Shown in pieces: positions 42,902 to 52,567 of a stretch of DNA of 64,000 nucleotides (position 1 is its first letter; each line of letters opens with the position of its first letter). The stretch lies in contig NZ_JARGDP010000010.1 of the NCBI RefSeq assembly GCF_029210395.1, forward strand, positions 1 through 64,000. Direction: 5' to 3'. The notes beneath the pieces were generated by a model that saw only the letters and a list, made by a program, of their open reading frames with translations, made no database searches and was not told where the DNA came from. Both the position numbers and the translations under genes were made by a program. Origin of the DNA: Petrocella sp. FN5 (GTDB lineage: Bacteria; Bacillota; Clostridia; Lachnospirales; Vallitaleaceae).

Positions 42902-44239
42902 TCATTCTACTACTTGTCGAACCAAACAAGGTTTCTTGGGGTCAAATTGCCATCCCGGTATAAGGTATTGCATACCGATACTATCATCTCTACCGCCAAG
43001 ACAATTGGCTATGTAGACTTCATGGGCACGCTTGACTTGATCCATATCCACCTCAACGCCAAGTCCTGGCTTTGCTGAGATTTCTATACAGCCATCTATG
43101 ATTTCCATTGGCGCTTTCGTAAGTCTCTCGGCACCCTCCTGCCATATCCAGTGGGTATCTATGGCATTTATGTTACCCGGTACAGCTGCTGCTGAATGTG
43201 CCACCATAGCTAATGAGATATCAAAATGATTGTTCGAATGGCAACCCCAAGTCAAACCAAAATCATGACACATCTGACCAACACGAACCGATCCGGACAT
43301 GGTCCAAAAATGTGGGTCTGCCAGTGGTATGTCCACGGACTGTAAGGCCATGGAATGGGTCATTTCCCGCCAATCTGTGGCAATCATATTGGTAGCTGTC
43401 GGCAGGCCTGTTGCTCTTCTAAATTCTGCCAAGATTTCTCTACCTGAAAATACCCCTTCTGCGCCACAGGGATCTTCACAATAAGTTAATACACCATGTA
43501 GGTCCTTACAAAGCTCTATAGCATCCTGGAGTAACCAACCACCATTAGGATCTAAAGTAATCCTAGCTTCTGGAAAAGCTTCCTTTAAAGCTCTTACCGC
43601 CTTAATCTCTTCTTTACCTTCAAGTACGCCGCCTTTTAACTTAAAATCTGAAAAGCCATATTTCTCTTTGGATGCTTTAGCCAGAGCAACAATACCCTCC
43701 GGTGTCATGGCTTCTTCATGGCGTAAACGGTACCAATCACAATCGCTATCAGGATTGCTGTCATAGGGTAAATCTGTCTTTTTTCGATTGGCTACATAAA
43801 ATAGATAGCCCAGCATTCTTACCTTATCTCTTTGCATACCCTCACCAAGAAGTGAAGCCACAGGAACACCCAAGTGTTTGCCTAGCAAGTCCAGTAAAGG
43901 GGCTTCAATAGCTGTTACAACGTGTACACCTGTTCTAAGATCAAAGGTCTGTTGACCCCTTACATCTTCTTTGTCACCTTGCATAGCTTTTTGAACCTTA
44001 AGAAGCGTATTCTTATAATCACCGATACTGGTACCGACGACCAGTTCTTTGATCTTTTCTAGTGCCTTGGTAATTTTCTCTCCACCCGGTACTTCTCCAA
44101 GGCCTGTATCGCCATTGCTGTCTGACAGTATGACAATATTCCTGGTAAAATAAGGTGCATGTGCACCGCTAAGATTTAATAACATGCAATCTTTACCTGC
44201 AACAGGGTAAACATCCATTTTCACAATTGTTGGCGTCAT
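42902..44239 (-). CDS. gudD: D-glucarate dehydratase
   Basis: A 445-residue enolase-superfamily enzyme closely following the E. coli GudD pattern. Catalytic and metal features: the K-x-K motif in FSDFKLKGG, the first metal Asp in [11 protein letters not shown], the EDPCG segment, and the catalytic His in [11 protein letters not shown]. Its length equals that of proteobacterial GudD. It dehydrates D-glucarate (and L-idarate) to 5-keto-4-deoxy-D-glucarate. It sits between garR and the transporter genes. Confidence 0.94.
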   Translation of the reverse strand: MTPTIVKMDVYPVAGKDCMLLNLSGAHAPYFTRNIVILSDSNGDTGLGEVPGGEKITKALEKIKELVVGTSIGDYKNTLLKVQKAMQGDKEDVRGQQTFDLRTGVHVVTAIEAPLLDLLGKHLGVPVASLLGEGMQRDKVRMLGYLFYVANRKKTDLPYDSNPDSDCDWYRLRHEEAMTPEGIVALAKASKEKYGFSDFKLKGGVLEGKEEIKAVRALKEAFPEARITLDPNGGWLLQDAIELCKDLHGVLTYCEDPCGAEGVFSGREILAEFRRATGLPTATNMIATDWREMTHSMALQSVDIPLADPHFWTMSGSVRVGQMCHDFGLTWGCHSNNHFDISLAMVAHSAAAVPGNINAIDTHWIWQEGAERLTKAPMEIIDGCIEISAKPGLGVEVDMDQVKRAHEVYIANCLGGRDDSIGMQYLIPGWQFDPKKPCLVRQVVE

Positions 44240-44281
44240 CTTATACTTCCTTTCAATCCTAGATTAATAATCTAATCTTAC

Positions 44282-45169
44282 TTAAGCTCTTTTAATCTCA
44301 ACGTTGGTTAACTTCTCATAATACTTCAATAGGCTACAATGATCTTCTTTCTCAAAGCCATCAATCTTAAGTACTTGCATCATTTCCATGACTTGAGCTG
44401 TGAGTGGTACGGCTGCCCCAACTGCATGGCTGGCATTTAAAGCATTTGTTAGATCTTTGATATGTAATTCTATCTTAAAGCCCGGGTTAAAATTACGATC
44501 TAACATCATAGGTGCCTTAGCATCCAGTACTGTAGATCCTGCTAATCCACCACGAATGGCTTGATAAACCAGCTCCGGACTTGCCCCCGCTTTACTAGCA
44601 AAAGTCAAAGCTTCTGATACAGCTGAGATGTTAAGGGCTACGATAATCTGATTGGCCAGCTTTGTAATATTACCGGATCCAAGTTCACCAACATAGACGG
44701 CTGAACCTGCCATGGTCATTAATAAATCATAGAAACGATCAAAGGTTTCTTTTTTACCACCTACCATAACGGATAGTGTGCCGTCAATAGCCTTGGGTTC
44801 ACCACCACTTACAGGTGCATCCAACATATCTACACCAATTGTCGCCAGTGCATCACCAATTGCTTTACTCTCAACCGGATCAATGGAACTCATGTCAATC
44901 ACGACTGTACCTGATTTTGCCGCTTCCATGATGCCGTTTTCTCCTAGTGCCACACTTCTAACGTGAGGTGAATTTGGTAACATGGTTATAATGACATCAC
45001 ACACTTTTGCTACCTCTGCGCCATTCTCTGCAGATGACGCCCCAAGAGATACAATCTCATCTACAGCAGTCTTATTAAAATCACAAACCACCAGTTCATG
45101 TCCCGCTTTAATTAAGTTCTTGCTCATGGGTTTACCCATGATGCCAAGTCCAATAAATCCTACTTTCAT
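44282..45169 (-). CDS. garR: 2-hydroxy-3-oxopropionate (tartronate semialdehyde) reductase
   Basis: A 295-residue beta-hydroxyacid dehydrogenase. The Rossmann motif is VGFIGLGIMGKPMSKNLIKAGH (GxGxxG near residue 7), the substrate loop is DAPVSGGEPKA, and the catalytic lysine is in GSGNITKLANQ. It reduces tartronate semialdehyde to D-glycerate with NAD(P)H. It is the first gene after the regulator, and the gudD gene follows 42 bases downstream. Related 3-hydroxyisobutyrate dehydrogenases share the motifs; the operon decides the assignment. Confidence 0.9.
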   Translation of the reverse strand: MKVGFIGLGIMGKPMSKNLIKAGHELVVCDFNKTAVDEIVSLGASSAENGAEVAKVCDVIITMLPNSPHVRSVALGENGIMEAAKSGTVVIDMSSIDPVESKAIGDALATIGVDMLDAPVSGGEPKAIDGTLSVMVGGKKETFDRFYDLLMTMAGSAVYVGELGSGNITKLANQIIVALNISAVSEALTFASKAGASPELVYQAIRGGLAGSTVLDAKAPMMLDRNFNPGFKIELHIKDLTNALNASHAVGAAVPLTAQVMEMMQVLKIDGFEKEDHCSLLKYYEKLTNVEIKRA

Positions 45170-45261
45170 CTTGTGCCTCCTATTTCCAATTATTAAGGGT
45201 TCTTTTTTTGACTAATATCATTATAACGTGGGTCAACATGAATGAACATGTCCTTCCTATA

Positions 45262-45314
45262 TTAAAATGAGACCAATACTTGTATGGTATGTACAAATAT
45301 CGGTCTCATTTTAA
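45262..45314 (-). terminator. long hairpin between the cdaR-like gene and garR
   Basis: TTAAAATGAGACC pairs perfectly with GGTCTCATTTTAA, and the inner 12 bases pair at ten positions, making a nearly continuous hairpin of 53 bases. On the minus strand it is followed by TTTTAATA, so it can terminate the regulator transcript. Its size and palindromic nature also allow a role as operator for the structural operon. Confidence 0.6.
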
Positions 45315-45349
45315 ATTATTTCGTCTATTATGCCTAGTAAGATTACAAT

Positions 45350-45364
45350 TTTTTTTTGGGGGGG
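45350..45364. repeat. homopolymer tract T9-G(6-7)
   Basis: Nine T followed by seven G (45349-45364) lie directly against the stop codon of the cdaR-like gene. Such tracts are prone to slippage and to sequencing error. It follows the gene and cannot shift its reading frame unless the stop is moved. Confidence 0.6.
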
Positions 45365-46504
45365 TTATTTGTGTTTAAAATAATAGGCCAATTCATTTAA
45401 AAACTCTCGGTCACTTGCATTGGCAACAGGATCTATATTCAGTAGCCCCTTTAGCTTGTTCAGCCTAAAGAGCAAAGTATTTCTATGAATAAAAAGGTCT
45501 TTAGCGGTATAGACAACATTATAATTGTTCTTATACAAAGCATCTACAATCTCAACCAGTTGCATCTGATCATCATCTGAAAGTAACATATCGTAGATAT
45601 TAAAGGCATTGTCATAGGCTTTGATTGTCGCAAGACTTCTATAGTAATCCAGAACATGCTCATTAAAATAATAGGTACCCTTGTCTGCTTTAATTCGAAG
45701 ACCCAACTCTTGAGCATGAACAAATGACTCTTTAAAATGATTAATGTCCATCTGCAAGGAACCAACAAAAAAGCAAATCTTATCCTTTTGATAGCCTTCC
45801 GGTAACTTTTTAATAAAAGACAATATATACCCATCCAGCAATTCTTTATATTCTTGAATAGACACTTGTAAGTCGCCACTTAAAGCCTTAAATAGAATGA
45901 TATCATCGTTTCTGGCTACTGTAATAATATCTTGATAAGAATGACCTTCCGCTTTTGTAAGTGCCTCAATCATCTTTCTTGGCTGATACTGGGCATCATA
46001 CTTGATCAATATACATACTCTAAGGATGTCTTTTTTCAACTCTAAACCTTCTGCCATTTTACTTGCAACAGCAAAGTCCACCGTCTCATTAAACAGTAAG
46101 TAATATAAAAACTGTTCTGCCTTATTTTTCCTTCGACGCTCCCCTTCCATCTGAAGCTCATACTCAAGCATGGCCTCCATGGATGTTTTTACCAAACCGG
46201 CAAACGCCTTAACATTCTCCGGATTACCCGTTACACAGATGACACCTACATGTTTGTTCTTGTAATCTATAAACATGTTTACACCCGGTTTGGTGCCGAG
46301 GAACTTTTGATTCTCATCCACCACCCCGGTATCTAAAGTGCCGTTTAACATACTCGATGCAACTTCATGAAAATCACCAATACGAGAAGCGTCTTTACTT
46401 GCTATGATAATGCCTTGATCGTTCATAATATTAATGTTGAACTCAAGATTTTTAGCTGTTTTTTCAATAAATTTTTGTGCCAGTGCCGGTTCTAGGATGG
46501 ACAT
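45365..46504 (-). CDS. cdaR: CdaR-type sugar diacid utilisation regulator
   Basis: A 379-residue regulator with an N-terminal diacid-recognition domain (about 1-135, starting LEPALAQKFIEKTAK and including GTKPGVNMFIDYKN), a middle GGDEF-like region, and a C-terminal PucR-type HTH (VVYTAKDLFIHRNTLLFRLNKL). CdaR proteins activate glucarate, galactarate and glycerate genes in response to sugar diacids. It lies directly upstream of garR on the same strand but is separated by a strong hairpin, so it probably has its own transcript. The ATG at 46504 is used. Confidence 0.9.
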   Translation of the reverse strand: MSILEPALAQKFIEKTAKNLEFNINIMNDQGIIIASKDASRIGDFHEVASSMLNGTLDTGVVDENQKFLGTKPGVNMFIDYKNKHVGVICVTGNPENVKAFAGLVKTSMEAMLEYELQMEGERRRKNKAEQFLYYLLFNETVDFAVASKMAEGLELKKDILRVCILIKYDAQYQPRKMIEALTKAEGHSYQDIITVARNDDIILFKALSGDLQVSIQEYKELLDGYILSFIKKLPEGYQKDKICFFVGSLQMDINHFKESFVHAQELGLRIKADKGTYYFNEHVLDYYRSLATIKAYDNAFNIYDMLLSDDDQMQLVEIVDALYKNNYNVVYTAKDLFIHRNTLLFRLNKLKGLLNIDPVANASDREFLNELAYYFKHK

Positions 46505-46612
46505 AAAATATACCTTCTTTCAAAAACCACTCTAATGGCTTTATTGTATAGAGGATTTATTATTTTGTCAAATCCAAATTAACTTGTATCTCTCTTGCTT
46601 TTTTATACCGAA

Positions 46613-46629
46613 TATACTATATTAGTATA
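46613..46629. promoter_or_regulatory. palindrome in front of the tetR-like gene
   Basis: TATACTA-TAT-TAGTATA has perfect seven-base arms, 14 bases upstream of the TTG start, in the promoter region. It is a good candidate operator for autoregulation of the TetR-RND operon. Confidence 0.6.
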
Positions 46630-46642
46630 AAGAGGTGATGGT

Positions 46643-47206
46643 TTGAAATACAATAATGAGCATATATTTGAGTTAATACTGGACAATACAAAGACACTAT
46701 TAAATGAAAAAGGCGTCAAGGGATGGAGTATGGATCAGTTGGCTATGGCTTCCGGCCTTGCTAAGAATACACTTTATAAGATTATTGGTTCAAAAAAAGA
46801 AGCCGTTTTGAGCGTTATCTATAGAGATATGGATGAAGTACAACATCATCTAAAAAAACGATTGAAAACAGAAGCTGATACCATTATGATTGAAGACTTA
46901 ATCGATACCTTTCTTCTGACCTTTTCCAACTTACACGGAAAATACTTAAAAGAAGTCTTAATAGAATTTCCCGGAAACGGACCACGTATTGAGAATCAGA
47001 TTAATGAAATGCGATGGCTTCTAGCTGAACTATTTGAGTTAGTGAGAGAACGTAGTCATCTAAGAGCTGATATTGATGTTGAATTACTCTTTAATTGTTT
47101 GCGCGGCATTAGTACAGAATTTATCCGGTTAGGTTATACAGGTGAACGTTTTGTAGAAAAAAGTAAAACTGCATATGGTTATTTATTAAAAGGTATCTGC
47201 GAATAG
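46643..47206 (+). CDS. TetR family transcriptional regulator
   Basis: A 187-residue repressor with an N-terminal TetR HTH (about 10-55: MDQLAMASGLAKNTLYKIIGSKK) and a C-terminal all-helical ligand domain. The start is TTG at 46643 behind AGAGGTGATGG. The gene lies 10 bases upstream of the membrane-fusion protein and in the same direction, so it probably controls the efflux operon and itself. Confidence 0.9.
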   Translation: MKYNNEHIFELILDNTKTLLNEKGVKGWSMDQLAMASGLAKNTLYKIIGSKKEAVLSVIYRDMDEVQHHLKKRLKTEADTIMIEDLIDTFLLTFSNLHGKYLKEVLIEFPGNGPRIENQINEMRWLLAELFELVRERSHLRADIDVELLFNCLRGISTEFIRLGYTGERFVEKSKTAYGYLLKGICE

Positions 47207-47216
47207 GAGGCGTACC

Positions 47217-48464
47217 ATGAAGTGGAAAAAAATAACGAAGGTGCTTATTGTTTTTGCCGTAATCGCCTCCATTATTGCTATTATTGTTGTACAAAGAAAT
47301 CAAACCAAGTTAAAGAAAATGGTTGAAGAAACTGAATCCATTATTCCTGTTACCATTATGCCCATAGAAATAACCATATATGAGGAAGTTCTATCCTACA
47401 TTGGCGCCGTTCAATCCGATGGCATACAATCATTAAGCTTTAAAAGTCCTGGTAAGATAAAGACAATCCATGTTAAAGAAGGTGACCTTATAGAAGCAGG
47501 TGAAACATTGATTACGCTTGATACTGTCGATATCACTTATGAGCTTGATGGGGCTAGGCAAGCCATGGAAGGCGCTTATGCTCAGTATCAGCTGGCAAAA
47601 AAAGGCCCAACACCTCAAGAGGTTGAACAAGCAGGTCTGGCACTTAAAAAAGCTAAAGAAGTCTATGACTTTAAATTAAATACCTTAGGTGAAATGAAGC
47701 TACTTTATGATGAAGGTATTTTATCAAAAAAGGATTATGATCAAGTGGTTCTTGACACAACAATGGCACAAAATGATTATGAGACCGCCAATCAAGCTTA
47801 TATAACTGTCATGGAAGGAACGGATCCATCACTGTTGGATCTATACTATAGCCGGTACCAACAAGCCAAAATCATGTATGATCAAAAAGCAGCCTTAATT
47901 GAAGATGCATCCCTTATATCTTCAATTACCGGTACCGTGGTCAGTCTGCCCTATGAAGTTAACACTTTAGTTCCTGCAGGCCAACCGGTGATTCACATTC
48001 GAAAAGATGGAGCCGTCGTAGCCCTTGGGATTACCCAGGAAGACTACGCCAAAATTGAACTAGGCGACAATGTCCGTATTTTAAAAAATACAAAAACAAT
48101 GGATGGCGTGGTTTCTAGAAAATCCAATATCCCTGATTTGACCACCCACCTCTACCAACTAGAGGTATCACTAAATGAGCAAGATTTTCTTATGGGTGAG
48201 ATTGTTGAATGTGAGATTATAGTTGGCCAAAAAGAAGGTATATTGATTCCAATAGAATCCGTTATCGTAGATGGAGAGACATACGTTTATATTCAAGTGG
48301 TCCATGAGGCACGTCGCAAGAACATCATTATTGAAGAAATACTAGATGATCACATCATGGTATCCGGCTTGGATGTGGGTGATGCATTGATTCTTCAAAA
48401 TATAAAAAAAATTAAGGATGGAACAATCATTTCAGTTGTAAATGAGGTGAAAGACGATGATTAA
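47217..48464 (+). CDS. RND efflux membrane fusion protein (HlyD/AcrA-like)
   Basis: A 415-residue adaptor with one N-terminal membrane anchor (about residues 8-24), a barrel-sandwich segment (SFKSPGKIKTIHVKEGDLIEAG), a coiled-coil hairpin rich in Ala, Gln and Glu (about 110-215) and beta-barrel regions. It overlaps the RND pump gene by eight bases, so the two are coupled. In a single-membrane organism the adaptor would span the wall instead of a periplasm. No outer membrane channel gene follows, as expected. Confidence 0.88.
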   Translation: MKWKKITKVLIVFAVIASIIAIIVVQRNQTKLKKMVEETESIIPVTIMPIEITIYEEVLSYIGAVQSDGIQSLSFKSPGKIKTIHVKEGDLIEAGETLITLDTVDITYELDGARQAMEGAYAQYQLAKKGPTPQEVEQAGLALKKAKEVYDFKLNTLGEMKLLYDEGILSKKDYDQVVLDTTMAQNDYETANQAYITVMEGTDPSLLDLYYSRYQQAKIMYDQKAALIEDASLISSITGTVVSLPYEVNTLVPAGQPVIHIRKDGAVVALGITQEDYAKIELGDNVRILKNTKTMDGVVSRKSNIPDLTTHLYQLEVSLNEQDFLMGEIVECEIIVGQKEGILIPIESVIVDGETYVYIQVVHEARRKNIIIEEILDDHIMVSGLDVGDALILQNIKKIKDGTIISVVNEVKDDD

Positions 48465-51400
48465 ATCGGTTATTGTTAATCGTAAAATTTTGCTTCTTTT
48501 TATTCTGCTTATCATACTACTTGGCATATACAGCTATTATCATATGCCAAAACAGGCGTCACCAAACGTCACACCCTTTGTTGCAATTATTACAACGATT
48601 TATCCCGGTGCTTCTCAAGAAAATGTGGATAACCTTGTTACAAGTAAAATAGAAAAGGAAATCAAAACCATTGAAGGCTATAGTTTCAGTATCTCTTACT
48701 CAAACAACAGCGTCTCTACCATTGTCCTCCAAATTGAGTATGGTAAAGATATTGATAAAGTTTGGGCAGATTTAGGTACAAAAATGCAGCAATTACAGTC
48801 TGATTTGCCACCTGAATGTCATGATATTCAAGTTGCAACCAATTTAGCTGAGACCACCGGTCTCATTATTGCTTTATCCGGTGGTGATTATACTTATGAG
48901 GAACTTGGCGAATACGGTGAACTGATTATAAAGCGCCTAGCAGATATTCAAGGGGTTACACGTTTTGAACTCATGGGTGAGATTGCTCGTGAGGTCCAAG
49001 TGACTGTCGATTATAGGCAATTCAACCGTCTTGGTCTGTCTTATCAGGACTTAGTGGAACTTCTTAGAAGTCAAAATCTAGAAATACCCTCCGGCCTTAT
49101 AGAAAACGAATCCAGTAAAATCGCTCTAAATATAACCGGTTCCTTCGAATCATTGACTGAAATAGAAAATATCGTCATCGGTATGTCGGATGTAGATTAC
49201 TCTGTTCTTCGTCTTAAAGATATAGCAAGCGTTGATATGGTTGAGCGGGAAAATGAGATTCGCTATAAAGACAATGGCCAAAATGCCATTTTGCTTAGTG
49301 GTTACTTTAAACAAGATGAAAATGTATTAATTATTGGTAAAGATGTTCGAGCTACGATTGAAGCCATTAAGAAGGACATGCCTGAGGATTTAATATTTAA
49401 TGAAGTCATCTTTCAACCGGAGGATGTTAATATATCCTTAAATGAGTTTATGCTGAACCTACTACAAGGTATTATCCTGGTCATACTGGTTGTCTTTATT
49501 GGTATGGGCTTTAGAAATGCCATCATCGTATCAACGGCTATCCCACTTGCCATCATTATGACCTTTATTGTTATGCCTATTGTAGACACACCCATTCATC
49601 AAGTGTCCATTATTGCTTTAATCGTTGCACTTGGTATGCTTGTTGACAATGCAATCGTTGTAAGTGATTCAATTCAGAATAAATTGGACGAAGGTATGGA
49701 TAGACTGATGGCCTGTGAAACTGGTGCAAAAGAAGTCCTCATACCCATTTTCACTTCTACCTTAACCACCATTGCAACCCTTTCACCCTTATTATTTTTG
49801 AACTCCATTGTAGGTGATTATATACTCGGATTACCTTTGGTGGTGATTATAGCTTTAATATCCTCCTTTATTATTGCGGTATTTGTAACACCGGTACTGG
49901 CTTATATGTTTTTTAAGCCCAGCAAAAACAGAAAAGAACATGCCCATTCAAGATTCGGGTATAAGATGTTAGACCGTATGATGCACCATAAAATCTTAAG
50001 TGTCCTAAGTGTTATTGCTATCATTGCTCTGCTAGGGAGCACACTGCTCTTCTTGGAAGTTATTTTTTTCCCAAAAGCAGATAAGAATATTATGTATGTA
50101 GATATCGTCTCCGAAAAAATTATTGATTTGGAAACAACAGAAACCATTTCCGATCAAGTAGAGGCCCTATTAGCTAATGAAAAAGGGGTTATCTCCTACA
50201 CCACAGCCATTGGTGGTGGCATACCCAAGTTCTTCACAGCCATGAACATCTATACCCAACTGCCTCAAAACGCCCAGATTATGTTTCGAGTGGACCTTAG
50301 TCAAACCCCTTATACCAAAAATACGCCATACGCTGAATACCTTCAATCAAAAATCGATGAACGACTTTTAGGCGGCAAAGCCACAGTTAAAGAGCTAGAA
50401 AATGCTTTTCCCAGTGAAGCGCCGATTGCGCTTCGCTTTACCGGCAGTGATTTTGATACAATCTATGATACTGTTTCTGAAGTGAAATCATTACTAGAAA
50501 GTATTGAAGGCACCAAAAATGTTCGAACTGACTATGATGGAAAAAAACTAGAATATGAAATCAAATTGAATCAAAATGAACTCTCCTATTTAGGACTATT
50601 AAAATACGATGTTCTCAATGAGGTTAGTATCGCCCTAAGGGGACGGGAAGCTTCCACATATAGAAGTGGGGGGAAAGAATACGATATTCGCCTTAGAGGT
50701 AATGGTAGACAACTTGGTGATATTGAAAACCTTATGATAAAATCCAGTGTAAGTGGTCATAAATATTTATTAAAAGACATTGGAACTATTGAGTTGGTTG
50801 AAAAACAACCCACTATAAAAAAATATAAGGGTGAATATTCCATCTCCTTATATAGCGATATCTATCTAGGTTATCAGAGGGCTCTCATTCTTGAAGACCT
50901 ATACCTAAAGCTTTCAAATGTAGATTTTAAAAATGTAACTTATAGTTTTGATGGTGAAGCTGAATTGATTAAGGAGAATTTTGGAAGTGCAGGCAGTGCT
51001 GCTGTATTTGCAGTTTTTGCCATTTACCTGATTCTATTATTCCAGTTCAAAGATATGCGACAACCCTTTATTGTGCTGATTACCGTACCTTTATCCTCTG
51101 CAGGTGCACTTTTCGGACTGTTTCTTATGAATCAGCCCATCTCTTTTACAGGGCTTATTGGTATTATTAGTTTAATCGGTATCGTTGTCAATAACGCTAT
51201 TGTATTGATTGATTATATTAACATTAAATGTAGAGAAGGAAATAGCATAGAAGAAGCTGCAAAAGAGGCCTCTGGCATTCGTTTACGCCCTATTGTGCTT
51301 TCTACTATCACTACCATTTCCGGACTAATACCTTTATTACTGTCCAATAGTGAGTTGTTTAAACCTATGGCAGTAGCACTGGTTTTTGGCCTACTGGTAT

Positions 51401-51480
51401 CCACCCTATTAACACTAATTTTCATACCTCTTATGTATACCATAATAATCCCCGGGCACAGGGTAAAGACTGATAAATAA
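48457..51480 (+). CDS. RND family efflux permease (AcrB-like)
   Basis: A 1007-residue pump with the RND layout: one N-terminal helix, a large extracytoplasmic loop, six helices, a second loop and five to six helices. The first membrane block contains ALIVALGMLVDNAIVVSDSI with the conserved Asp of the proton relay; the second contains GLIGIISLIGIVVNNAIVLID. The permease is energised by the proton gradient. RND pumps occur in some Clostridia although they are best known from Gram-negatives. The substrate is unknown. Confidence 0.92.
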   Translation: MIKSVIVNRKILLLFILLIILLGIYSYYHMPKQASPNVTPFVAIITTIYPGASQENVDNLVTSKIEKEIKTIEGYSFSISYSNNSVSTIVLQIEYGKDIDKVWADLGTKMQQLQSDLPPECHDIQVATNLAETTGLIIALSGGDYTYEELGEYGELIIKRLADIQGVTRFELMGEIAREVQVTVDYRQFNRLGLSYQDLVELLRSQNLEIPSGLIENESSKIALNITGSFESLTEIENIVIGMSDVDYSVLRLKDIASVDMVERENEIRYKDNGQNAILLSGYFKQDENVLIIGKDVRATIEAIKKDMPEDLIFNEVIFQPEDVNISLNEFMLNLLQGIILVILVVFIGMGFRNAIIVSTAIPLAIIMTFIVMPIVDTPIHQVSIIALIVALGMLVDNAIVVSDSIQNKLDEGMDRLMACETGAKEVLIPIFTSTLTTIATLSPLLFLNSIVGDYILGLPLVVIIALISSFIIAVFVTPVLAYMFFKPSKNRKEHAHSRFGYKMLDRMMHHKILSVLSVIAIIALLGSTLLFLEVIFFPKADKNIMYVDIVSEKIIDLETTETISDQVEALLANEKGVISYTTAIGGGIPKFFTAMNIYTQLPQNAQIMFRVDLSQTPYTKNTPYAEYLQSKIDERLLGGKATVKELENAFPSEAPIALRFTGSDFDTIYDTVSEVKSLLESIEGTKNVRTDYDGKKLEYEIKLNQNELSYLGLLKYDVLNEVSIALRGREASTYRSGGKEYDIRLRGNGRQLGDIENLMIKSSVSGHKYLLKDIGTIELVEKQPTIKKYKGEYSISLYSDIYLGYQRALILEDLYLKLSNVDFKNVTYSFDGEAELIKENFGSAGSAAVFAVFAIYLILLFQFKDMRQPFIVLITVPLSSAGALFGLFLMNQPISFTGLIGIISLIGIVVNNAIVLIDYINIKCREGNSIEEAAKEASGIRLRPIVLSTITTISGLIPLLLSNSELFKPMAVALVFGLLVSTLLTLIFIPLMYTIIIPGHRVKTDK

Positions 51481-51488
51481 TAATTTAC

Positions 51489-52436
51489 TTATAGGATGCC
51501 CATTGTTTTAAATGCAAAAATGAATAAAGTCATGGTAACATTGGACAAAATCGTTGAGGTCATAATAATGTTCGAGGACAAATCCCGATCACCATACATG
51601 GCTACCGTCATAATATAAGAAACTGTGGCTGTTGGAACACCAAAAATAATATAAATCAATAAAATATCCTCATTCGAAAAACCAATCATTAACGCCGCAG
51701 CAACAGCAAAAGCTGGTATGATCACCAACTTAAACAAGCTGGCCAACAAGGATACTTTTAGGTTTGCTGTCAATTTTTCAAAGCTAAAGGAAGCCCCTAT
51801 GGTGATTAGGGCAAGAGGGGTGGCCAGCACTTCAAAGTAACCCATAGTCCTTGACGCCACAAGAGGCAAAGTGAGTTCAATTCTAGATGCAAGTATACCT
51901 ACTAATACCGCAATGATTAAAGGATTTTTTATGATATTTTTTATAACCCCCCATGTATTTTTTGACAAATCCTTATGGCTACAGGTTAGTGTTAAGATGA
52001 TAACCGCCAAAATATTATAGGTCGGAATAATAAAAGCTATGGCCAAAGGTGCCTTCAAACCAATAGACCCTGTCACATTCTCCATAAGAGATAAGCCAAT
52101 ATATAGGAAATTACCCCTGAAGGAACCATGAAGAAAAGCACCTAGTTTTGCCTTATCTTTGATGAACCCCTGAACCAGAATCCAGACCAAAACAACGCTA
52201 AGAACTGTTCCGGTAAGTATAAAGATAATGAATTTAAGGTCTAGATACTGATTCAATGATGTTTTAAACACATCACTAAATAATTTTATGGGTAATGCAA
52301 CATTGAAGACCAACTTATTGGCCATTTTTACAAAGTTCTCATCAACCAGCTTTCTTTTTTTTAGATAATAGCCTACAATCATAACCATAAAAATAGGTAT
52401 GGCACTGGTCAAGCTAAAAATAAAATTTTCTAACAT
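51489..52436 (-). CDS. AEC family transporter (auxin efflux carrier-like)
   Basis: A 315-residue membrane protein with about ten helices and the AEC family pattern, for example FMVMIVGYYLKKRKLVDENF near the start and NPLIIAVLVGILASRIELTLP in the middle. I chose ATG 52436, directly behind AAAGGAGAAGG; an upstream frame to 52508 has no such site. Members move small organic acids such as malate in bacteria; the substrate here is unknown. It is convergent with the RND gene. Confidence 0.87.
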   Translation of the reverse strand: MLENFIFSLTSAIPIFMVMIVGYYLKKRKLVDENFVKMANKLVFNVALPIKLFSDVFKTSLNQYLDLKFIIFILTGTVLSVVLVWILVQGFIKDKAKLGAFLHGSFRGNFLYIGLSLMENVTGSIGLKAPLAIAFIIPTYNILAVIILTLTCSHKDLSKNTWGVIKNIIKNPLIIAVLVGILASRIELTLPLVASRTMGYFEVLATPLALITIGASFSFEKLTANLKVSLLASLFKLVIIPAFAVAAALMIGFSNEDILLIYIIFGVPTATVSYIMTVAMYGDRDLSSNIIMTSTILSNVTMTLFIFAFKTMGIL

Positions 52437-52567
52437 ATCCTTCTCCTTTATCCTAATGTTTTTATTATATAGGATATGGCACTTAAAGACATGTCTTTTC
52501 TGCCTCAAAAATCGTTTATATTATGTACAGCATATACAGGCCATTATTAATTCATAACATATATCTG

